Assembly: GCA_004369045.1 (NCBI GenBank)
Contig: ML213508.1
Span: forward strand, 69,227 to 109,129
Origin: Heliocybe sulcata
Lineage: Eukaryota > Basidiomycota > Agaricomycetes > Gloeophyllales > Gloeophyllaceae
Direction of reading: 5' to 3'
DNA length: 39,903 bases
Shown in pieces: positions 32,801-39,903 of the stretch. Under the pieces are notes generated by a model. It made no database searches, was not told where the DNA came from, and saw nothing but the letters and a program-made list of their open reading frames with translations. The translations under genes were made by a program, and so were the position numbers. The stretch's first letter is position 1. Each line of letters begins with the position of its first letter.

Positions 32801-33289
32801 TGGGTCTGTAAGCTCCTGAATATTGCCTAGTGGTGGAGTATTACTGAGCCATCCAGCACCTTTGAGAATACTTTCAATTTCATTCATTTGCCTGATATGT
32901 TTCAATGTTTGATTACCAAGTTTTCCATATTGAGATGCCTCAGGATGTTGGGCATATTCCGCATAGTCTAATTCATCCTCCTGATCACCATCAATTCCTA
33001 AGTGCTGTAAAAGCTCTTCATTATGTAGTGTAGGCATGCCTGATATTCCAGCTTTTCGCTGTCGGGAATAATCATCCCGGGCATCATAACATTCATATTT
33101 GATATTGAAGAAGGACATCAATTCCTTTTGTCTGGAGGTGAAAGAATAGCATGTGAAGGTATCATCCCAGGAATCATCAGCAGATTTAAGATCTAAACCA
33201 CTTCTCCATGATTTAAACAGAGTAAGCATTGTAGCACAATAAAACTCCCTATTACAGTATATCACCGTCAGGTGACGTGGGACCGTCAA
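29897..33289 (-). pseudogene. Helitron transposase part C: Pif1 helicase plus C-terminal USP-like domain
   Basis: This frame (1130 codons) continues the Helitron polyprotein after the MITE; true host sequence begins at NREFYCATMLTLF near 33252, and the first 13 codons come from the MITE end. Pif1 superfamily-1 helicase motifs appear in order: GGMAGTGKSQ (Walker A, about 270), YIFIDELSM (about 347), ILCGDFVQLPPA (about 386), TDYASQGRTRPNN and CLSRSASAEGTIM. The C-terminal 270 residues form a separate domain: YSCAYDALLT (Cys about 871), a zinc-finger-like CQIC...CC, and GEFHFTCRF (His about 1075) followed by VYFNDG. This order (Cys box, zinc site, His box, Asn/Asp) resembles ubiquitin-specific proteases. 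The frame is uninterrupted. The helicase assignment is firm; the protease assignment is an inference from motif order. Confidence 0.9.
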
Positions 33290-33732
33290 ACGACGCGGTG
33301 TCCCTACTCAGCGCAATTTTGCATCTCTCTTCTTCAAAAAAATTTCTAAAATATGCTAATGCAGCATATTATAACATATCCAAAATTTGCGGTGAACCAT
33401 CAGAAACTGCCTGAGCTATGCGCGCTTCAACCACCAGATGACGCAGACAGCCAAATTGCCGTGGGATTTGAATTGAGGCGCGAGAACTGGTATACCCTTT
33501 TGTAGTAGTTTTGTATTGCCGCGTCATCTGGCGGTGGAACCCGATTTTCGAGCTCAAGGGAAAGATGCCCTTGCAGCAGAGTTCATGCTCAAGATTTGGA
33601 TCTGTATATTTTTCTCCTGATACTACAGCTCTGTACCTTCAAGATGATATAGTTTTTGTGTGTAAATGCATAGTCGAAAATATTCCAGACCCCTCCTCAA
33701 AATGTGCCACGTCACTTGACGGTGATGTACTG
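33255..33732. mobile_element. TA-flanked MITE (Tc1/mariner-like ends), 478 bp, inside the Helitron
   Basis: The element starts CAGTATATCACCGTCAGGTG at 33255 and ends with the near-perfect complement CACTTGACGGTGATGTACTG at 33732, so the inverted repeats are about 30 bp. It is flanked by TA on both sides (33253-33254 and 33733-33734), the Tc1/mariner target duplication, and begins CAGT as many such elements do. Removing the element plus one TA joins SLPRRDTG directly to NREFYCATM in frame, the continuous Helitron sequence expected. It encodes no transposase. A second inverted pair sits inside it. Confidence 0.85.
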
Positions 33733-35245
33733 TACCAGTATCACGGCGTGGTAGAGAACCCCCAATGAAATTTGGAACTAGAGCTGTTGATTCCTGTGTC
33801 AAAGTCACATAATGTCTGCCATGCTGAGGGTGATCGGGTAGAAATGTCAGCTCTTGGGGTTCCACTTTTTGTCCATCTACAGGTTCTTCATGTCCTTCAA
33901 GACCTACTGCTGTATCCTCTGTGGCTACGCTGGACTTAGACTTGACACTAGGTAATATCTTTTTGCATGACAAACATACCCAGTCATATAGGCATATATG
34001 TTCAAATTGCTTTGGATGGTATATATAATCCATGATAGGAGTATATGCTGTGTACCTGTCAGCAGATCTCTTCACAACTACTTGATCCTTGGGATTAGGT
34101 TTGTCATTCTCTGCAAACTGATTTAGAGTCATATTATCCCAGACTTTCAGTACCTCATTAACATATGATTTCCAGTATACAGTGCAGAAACGATGACTGG
34201 TGTAATGATCTGGATTTCCCAGTAAATAAGCTGCAGCCATGGGTGCTCCAATTTCCATTTTCACAGAGAGAGAGTTTACGATCTGTGTAAGCAACTTCCG
34301 TGCTTTCTCCTGATCTCTAAGAGTACCTCCAATCATGGTTGTCTGACGATCAAAAACATCACGGATTGTCTGGAAGATAGTGTAAGTCTTCAATGGAGTC
34401 TTAGTTATATAGTCTGTAACATAGGCTACAACAGACTTCAATGCAGTCCCTGAGAGTAGACTTGTCACATCAGAGTTTGATCTTAACAGATAGGTTAGTG
34501 CTGGTGTAAATGTATTGAGCCTCCTTTCCAATTTCCTCAATGTGATATATTCATCTTTCTCATCAACTGTTGTCTCTTCTACATAAGGCCTTGGAAACCT
34601 AGCTTTACATTCACCTTTCACCATACAGTGATCACCGCAGCTGTGTATATTGGATCTATAGAGCAAGTCATTTGTGACATTCTTGAATGAGCCCCACCAA
34701 ATATCACCCTTTTTACAGTTTTTGCATTTCTGATCTGACTGATGATTACAAGGATAGGGTGGAGCTTCTGGTAGAGTTTGAGTTGGATCCTTGTAGTCAG
34801 GATCAGATGATGCATAAAGGATATCATTCTGGACTTCAGTCATTGTTCTACCTATAAATTCTCCTTGATGCACACTTTCTAGGTAGTCAATCATTTTTCT
34901 CTGAAATCCTGACTGAGGGTCCATCATTCTGTTGCGAATCTCATGGGGACTTAATGAGTTAGCAATCCATAGTAGCAGATGTAGGTGTAGTGTCAGTCTT
35001 CCTTGTTGCTCTACAGTGCCATAATATGCAGCAGTTTTCCTGTATAGTCCATCATGATCAGCATTAACACCCAGTACATGCCTGATGAATAATTTCACTG
35101 TCATATCAAAGAATCTTGCCCCTGCAACAGGATTATTTGCTATCAGTTTTGCTCTCTCATCTTTGGGCAAAATATCAGGTTTGAATGCTTCATGAGTATT
35201 GGCATAATATAAGCATATTAGTGTGCTGTACATCAGCAGGTGCAA
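33623..35245 (-). pseudogene. Helitron transposase part B: HUH (Rep) nuclease domain
   Basis: Helitron-like sequence starts at about ICLYYANTHEAFKPD and continues through DERAKLIANNPVAGARFFD. The HUH metal-binding motif is in RLTLHLHLLLWI (two His, about residues 87 and 89). A Cys/His cluster (CNHQSDQKCKNCKKG, HSCGDHC) follows, then the catalytic tyrosine motif AYVTDYITK (Tyr about 275 and 279), where both Helitron tyrosines are retained. It ends ALVPNFIGGSLPRRDTG; the remaining 37 codons after 33735 are read-through into the MITE. It overlaps part A by 56 bp in another frame, so the protein is split by a one-base shift rather than an intron. It would nick and join DNA during rolling-circle transposition. 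Confidence 0.9.
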
Positions 35246-38200
35246 AGGTTATGAACCAAGATGGAGCTCCTTTATATGCAATGAGTGACCATATCTCATT
35301 CCGCATATACTTCTTATTAGTTACGGAACCATCCACATGATTACCAATTAAATCCAAGTCATTCAGTAATTGGAAGCAAGCTTTCTCTTCATCATTATTT
35401 GGTTGAACTCTTTCACCTTTAGATAATCTATCTGAAAGATCAGATAAGGTTGATTTATCTATTGACAGGAGACGTTCTGTAATATCATCAAAGGATCTCC
35501 GTTCAGCTAAGAGAAATCCACCAGATGTACTTGACTTGATCTGCTCTTGATTAAAAGCAATGATCGGGAAGTACTGATCCACTTGAAATCTTTTATCAAA
35601 ATACATGAGTAATTGACGCTTGTGAGTAATCTCTGGGATACTTTTATATCCATTTCCATTACTTAATCCACCAAGACCATAAGGGAATAGCCAAGGGAAC
35701 ATCTGTGGATATAATTGAGGATTATTATAAATAGATTCTGGGTTTTCAGCATGTCCCACTGCAAGAACCTTACCACTGGATGTTAAATGTTTCATTGCTA
35801 TAGCTTTTAGAGCTTTTATACTCTTTGTAGTGAGCTGACTTCCAGTTACACCATGTACTGTTAACGGGCAAGGACCGGACTCAGTACCTTCCTCATCATT
35901 ATGATGTAGACTCATTCCAAGATTTTCTTTGGAACCATGCTGAGGATGATAGCCCATGACTACTGGAGGCATATTATCCTGATACTCTCTTAAATTATTA
36001 TAGGAGATATTGAGATCTTCATAATCACTATGGTTTAATTTTAACCACTCTAGAGCTGTGCTCACTCTTTTATGGCTAACCAGTAAAGGAGTACGCTTGA
36101 AGTCCTCCTCTGTGGGCTGTACTGGTCCAGTGTATATAAAGGCCAACACTTCATCCATCTCACTCCGTGGAGGAGGTAGTGTATTATAAATTTTGGGTGT
36201 CGGATTGGCAAACATCACAGCATTTGCTCTCATCTTGGAGCCTCCAGAAGCCACCCTAACAACACACCGGTTGTGTCGCACTTTTGCAACCATAAACTTT
36301 TCAGCAAGTGTAAGGTCCTGTAGCTCTTTAGGTACATTACCCAACCATAAACCATTAGCTAAGGCTTGGAATGGAGCTTGGCCCTTCTGCAAGGATATAG
36401 CACACTCAGGACACAAATGGCCTTTATTATGAGCCAAGACTGGTCCAGGTATGCTTTCAATAGGATCAGATGATTTGAATCTTTCCTTTCGGGTAACAAG
36501 TTTGCCAGAAATAGTTAACAAGTGCATTTGGTGCTGATAATTATGAATATCATCCATTACTGATACAGGACAAAGAACTCCACACACTGCACAGCCAGAC
36601 TCTTCAAGTAGTGTAGGTTTTTGCGCACTAACAAAATTATGTATGATTTCTTGCAGCAGTTTTTTGGATGCTGGTTTAGGTGGGAATTTGACATCTTTGG
36701 TGCTATCATATGAGGGGATGTACATCATTTTTTTATTATCACCCTTCAAAGACCAGTTCCGGGAATCATTTTCCCTTATTGTTGTAGCAATAGTTTGGAA
36801 GTATGCTGATTGTGGGCCAGGAATATAGCCAGAGAAAACAGCATGATAGTCAGGACAATTCTTGCACTCATGCTGTCTTATAGTGTCCCTAAACTCAGCA
36901 GATGAACATCTTCCTGGAATGTCTAATCCATGTAGCTCAGCTAGCAATTGAAGCTTAACTTTAGGTAAGTTCATTGCAAGCCTATAGTGTGGTATCTCGC
37001 TAAATATCACATTTGGTTCATTTTGGTATGTGTGTATTGCTTCATCCCACAGGCAATAGTCTAGGAACTTAAAGTGAACATGAGGACTATTTAAAATGGG
37101 TAAAGACTGAGAACCATCTGGTTGCATATAAGAATGCTGAATAATGTCTTCCTTAGTGAATATTGCTCTGGTACGCGGTGCTGCTCCTCCAATCTCATCT
37201 ATTCTGTGGGTATCATATGAACTTAGATTACTACTGGCCAGCTTGGTGAAATGTATGATACTATACCAACTCTTACAATGTGAACAGAATAAAGTAATTT
37301 CTAGCATCCAATAGTATAAGAACTGGTTGAGTTGCAATAAGAGTATTTTGTTATCCAGTGCCTTAAGACATTTGTGCAATATAGCAATATAGTCATGGCG
37401 ACGTGTAATATTTCTGAGAAATGAGAGTGCTACAAGATATGCTGTGAAGGAGGTACCATCATTTATTTGGAATTGTAAGAAAAGCATGAGAATATACTCA
37501 TGTACTGATTGAACCATCACAGGACTTAGCTGAAATAAATATTGTCCATTCTCAGAAGAATCATGTTGTGATATACAAGTGACTGAATGACGATCACAAG
37601 TATAATATTTATTTATATTTTCTGGAGTACTATTTAAGAAGGAAACTGAATGACATAAGGAGGTGGAAGGGCATCCTATGAAAGTGTTATCTAGAGCATG
37701 ATTTTTGGATAGAGTTGTGACTGATGTGGATTGATTGACACTGCCTGACATACAATTCATCATGGCGAATACCAGGCATATCAAAGTAATAGCTAGACTG
37801 ATATGCTTGCATCGACAAAGCTGTGAACATTCATTGGTAAATACCATCCATACAATAGCTCCTATCATAGTCAAAACTATAGTCCCTATTAATAGAGTTT
37901 CATTATATATCAAAAGCGTAGACTGGATTTCATGTATATAATGATCCATGATAGGGAGCCAGGACACGGCTATAGCATATTGCTCCATAATGGGCCGAGT
38001 GCAATGATACTCCATAAGGAGCCAGGACATGCCTGTAACATAATACTCTATAAAGAGCCAGGACATGCCTGTAATATAATACTCTGTACAGAGCCAGGAC
38101 ATGCCTGTAACATTGTACTCTATAAAGAGCCAGGCAGAGCCTAAAATATACTCCATGGGACGGAGCCAGGCAAAGCCTGAGATACAGTACTTCAAGCATT

Positions 38201-38384
38201 GAAGCATTGCAGTATACCCAGTAAGGGCCAAGAGCATAGAAATCCAATAGTTGTTGAGACAGTTCTGCATGTGTGGTAGTGCTGCCTCAAAGTCAGGATT
38301 GATGGTGTCAACGTGCAGAAGAATGTGACTCAGAAAATAGAGGATGTGGCGTGAGAAGATGGACCTAGAGCTATGCAGTTGCAC
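35190..38384 (-). pseudogene. Helitron transposase part A: hydrophobic N-terminus, Cys-rich region, start of Rep
   Basis: A 1064-codon frame. Residues about 560-1064 are typical Helitron N-terminal sequence of the DUF6570/Helitron_like_N type: CAVCGVLCP...HLCPECAISL, LWLGNVPKELQDLTLAEKFM, MFPWLFPYGLGG and YKGAPSWFITFAPAD. After FAPADVQH the frame is lost and part B continues it. The first 390 residues are unusual. A 12-residue repeat (TGMSWLFIEYYV and variants, 36 bp in DNA) is followed by two strong membrane-like segments, LLIGTIVLTMIGAIVWMVF and ISLAITLICLVFAMM. They do not resemble Helitron proteins known to me. The real start may be further in, with the hydrophobic part being leader or another captured coding fragment; the frame is nonetheless continuous. 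Confidence 0.82.
37956..38190. repeat. 36-bp minisatellite in the Helitron N-terminal coding region
   Basis: On the plus strand the unit is GAGCCAGGACATGCCTGTAA followed by CATAATACTCTATAAA. Three near-identical copies lie at about 38018-38126, with diverged copies on both sides. The unit is 12 codons, so copy-number change preserves the frame. On the minus strand each copy encodes a TGMSWLxxEYYx-like peptide. No spacers separate the copies. Confidence 0.85.
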
Positions 38385-38900
38385 CTTCTATATTAGGGCT
38401 ACTGGATGGTGCCTGCCAAATGAGCAGCATTATTCACTTTAGGGAATTTATCTGTTCATTTGTAAGCAGTTTTGTGATGTAATCTGCTTACATAAACATT
38501 ACTAACAACTTACCTGAATGCTTCTGGTTATTCTGAATTTTTGCGCATTTTTAGGCGATTTATTTGAGTTTATTCACACTACTGAAAGTCATATGGCATT
38601 GTCCATGTAATTATATGAGCGGAAACCTAGCTTTGTCCAATAGCTCTTGCTTATCCTGATTTTTTTGCGCATTTTACCACTAATTTATGCTGCTGGAAGC
38701 CAATCAGCACTATCTTTTGTGCTTACATAAGCGTGGATTTTCGGATGGCTGGGTGCTGCTGATTATCCCGAATTTTTATGTATTTTTTGAGTTGATTTCA
38801 ATGGTAAAATGCCTTTATACAGGATTTGATACATATCAGCGTGTTATTAATAGCACTTATAGCACTGCCTCCACCTTCTAGAATATTTGGTGATTTTTTC
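38385..38900. repeat. Diverged tandem repeats upstream of the Helitron ORF
   Basis: A unit of about 115-130 bp recurs roughly three times from 38510 to 38890. Each has a core such as CTGAATTTTTGCGCATTTTT, then CACTACTGAAAGTCATATGGC, or GCTGCTGGAAGCCAATCAGC in the second copy. Copies are AT-rich and decayed. The region contains no coding frame and could hold the Helitron promoter or 5' end. Confidence 0.5.
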
Positions 38901-38931
38901 GCCATTTTTTCCCTATTTTTTCGCTGTCTGT

Positions 38932-39040
38932 GAAGGCAACATGAGCTTACATCATGCTGATTATGTCAGATCATGGCTATGACGCACTTGCATGTTCGAT
39001 TCGTGCAATTATTTCGCTGCATGTGCGTCATAGTTGCCTT
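38932..39040. repeat. Nested inverted repeats (AAGGCAAC...GTTGCCTT; CTATGACGCAC...GTGCGTCATAG)
   Basis: AAGGCAAC near 38932 is matched by GTTGCCTT near 39031. Inside it, CTATGACGCAC near 38978 is matched by GTGCGTCATAG near 39022. Together they can fold into a two-part hairpin between the AT-rich leader and the GACTACAA palindromes. It may belong to the Helitron 5' subterminal region. Confidence 0.5.
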
Positions 39041-39061
39041 AATGGGAATCCATTACAGTAC

Positions 39062-39558
39062 GACTACAAAACTTTGTAGTCACTAGTAAGTAGCGCTCTA
39101 GTATAAGGTAGCAGCCAATCAGAAGGCAGGATTCCCAACCGGCGCGGAAATCTCGTAGTTGAAGCTCCGACAAGCATCTCTCACGGTAAGCAACAAGTAA
39201 GTATGTGATTTGTAGTCTCCATTTTATTATAATGCCCACTGCTGGCTCAGAATCAACCATAGAATCACGAAAATATTTGGAGAGGTAGCTCATGCCATGT
39301 AGATAATATATTTGGAAGATGGGGTTGCTATGACAACTAGAGGGCGAGCACTGGGTGGATTACTGAAATGTGGCAATACAAATCCAAAATTGTAGTCTCG
39401 ACTACAAACGGAGTTTCAATATTTTGTAGTCTTTACTACACTTTCAATTCCCACCACTTCTCGGCATTTTATTCCCACAGTCCACATCGTTCGGCATGAG
39501 GCTCTCAAAGACTCCTCCTTCGTTCCTCAGGACTTGTAATTTGTTACTCGACTACAAA
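39062..39558. repeat. Cluster of GACTACAA/TTGTAGTC palindromes
   Basis: GACTACAAAACTTTGTAGTC at 39062-39081 is a perfect hairpin followed by ACTAG. TTGTAGTC occurs near 39211, TTGTAGTCTCGACTACAA near 39391-39408, TTGTAGTCTTTACTACA near 39433, and CGACTACAAAAACG near 39549. Related ACTACAAA motifs occur on the other side of the Helitron near 29522. Repetition at both flanks suggests the ends of one or more transposon copies. Confidence 0.6.
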
Positions 39559-39903
39559 AACGATTGGGAGTCTAATATCGGCAGCGCTCGGCAAGCCTCG
39601 GTCAAGGCTCGGGCATTGAGATAGTCTACGTGTACCGGATTCCCACGCCAAATCTGCCAGCCTCTCTATTGAGAACAATAGAGAGGATGGTCACGAGCCT
39701 AATACCTTGCGGCTGATATGCGAGCAAGTTGCGGGCTAGGCTCGTGACCATCCTCTCTATTGTTCTCAATAGAGAGGCTGGCAGATTTGGCGTGGGAATC
39801 CGGTACACGTTACGAGTCCTGAGTTTACGAAGGAAGAGTCTTTACCGGGTCGACGCCGAACAATGCAGATCCTCCCACGATAATGCCGAGAAACTGTGGG
39901 AAT
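39450..39903. repeat. Larger imperfect inverted repeat enclosing the palindrome
   Basis: The left flank (39455-39540; GTTCGGCATGAGGCTCTCAA then AGACTCCTCCTTCGTTCCTC) is similar to the reverse complement of the right flank (39811-39890; GTTCGGCGTCGACCCGGTAA then AGACTCTTCCTTCGTAAACT). Both continue into CTCAGGACTYGTAA. CGGCATT and ATTCCCACAG blocks are also shared in inverted order. The structure reaches the window edge and may continue. Confidence 0.55.
39628..39810. repeat. 74-bp perfect inverted repeat with 35-bp spacer
   Basis: Bases 39628-39701 are exactly the reverse complement of 39737-39810, with no mismatch over 74 bp. The arm starts ACGTGTACCGGATTCCCACG. Each arm itself contains a smaller hairpin, CCTCTCTATTGAGAACAATAGAGAGG. 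The spacer is 39702-39736. A DNA strand of this kind would form a cruciform or long hairpin. The open frame across it is a by-product of the palindrome. Confidence 0.95.

Larger units (their letters stand above)
29605..39061 (-). mobile_element. Helitron (autonomous-type, disrupted copy)
   Basis: An AT-rich block carrying a complete but interrupted Helitron transposase on the minus strand: Cys-rich N-terminal region, HUH nuclease with HLHLL and the two-tyrosine motif, and a Pif1-type helicase. Helitrons move by rolling-circle-like replication. The termini are not resolved: I found no clear 5' TC plus 3' hairpin-CTRR pair in the right orientation. GACTACAA hairpins lie outside both ends and a 16-bp direct repeat flanks the block (29589, 39811). 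Coordinates are therefore approximate. The coding part is broken by a frameshift near 35235 and a 478-bp MITE at 33255-33732. Confidence 0.7.

Noticed and set aside
33511-33768. 85-codon plus-strand frame over the MITE/Helitron junction
   Set aside because: It crosses the MITE end into antisense Helitron coding sequence, so it is fortuitous.
37956-38190. Regular 36-bp repeats considered as a CRISPR-like array
   Set aside because: The copies are contiguous with no unique spacers, diverge at the edges, lie in a coding frame and occur in a eukaryotic genome.
39062-39086. Helitron 3' end (hairpin plus CTAG) as the boundary of the annotated Helitron
   Set aside because: It is on the plus strand at the upstream side of a minus-strand transposase, so it cannot be that element's 3' end; it may belong to another element.
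39626-39808. 60-codon open frame across the palindrome
   Set aside because: It is open only because the inverted repeat mirrors a stop-free arm; no protein features.

Overview
This is a nuclear fungal window, almost certainly from a mushroom-forming basidiomycete (Agaricomycetes). The evidence is many short GT-AG introns of about 50-65 nt, a FunK1-type kinase, an F-box/LRR gene, hAT, Ty3/gypsy and Helitron elements, and conserved housekeeping genes. All gene models below were built by hand from reading-frame continuity and splice motifs; nothing was searched against a database.

Left end (1-3.4 kb): the gag-protease part of a Ty3/gypsy retrotransposon on the minus strand, still open at the window edge. 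Its 5' LTR (1630-1869) abuts and truncates a multi-exon hAT transposase on the plus strand. From 3.4 to 7.6 kb the only firm feature is a minus-strand initiator-type tRNA-Met with a 16-nt intron.

Gene-rich centre (7.6-27.6 kb): an unrecognised 11-exon plus-strand gene (about 600 aa, Ser/Tyr/Gly/Asn-rich). Three minus-strand metabolic genes follow: an amino-acid permease (about 552 aa), mitochondrial D-lactate dehydrogenase (cytochrome) (about 565 aa, with a GC-AG intron and a 20-nt exon) and dihydroxyacetone kinase (about 630 aa). After them come a 658-bp TIR-bearing element, a FunK1 kinase (about 858 aa) with a duplicated and inverted promoter/5' segment, a decayed intron-bearing Sec61-alpha pseudogene, the ribosome-biogenesis WD40 gene YTM1 (about 460 aa) and an F-box/LRR pseudogene.

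Right end (28-39.9 kb): a plus-strand gene interrupted by a 910-base assembly gap, then a visibly AT-rich block of about 9-10 kb. The block holds a Helitron transposase on the minus strand: a hydrophobic repeat-rich N-terminus, a Cys-rich region, an HUH nuclease, a Pif1 helicase and a C-terminal USP-like cysteine-protease domain. This copy is broken by one frameshift and by a 478-bp TA-flanked MITE. Beyond it lie diverged tandem repeats, repeated GACTACAA palindromes and a 74-bp perfect inverted repeat.

The least explained parts are the Helitron's terminal domains, the unknown 600-aa protein, and the palindrome cluster at the right edge.
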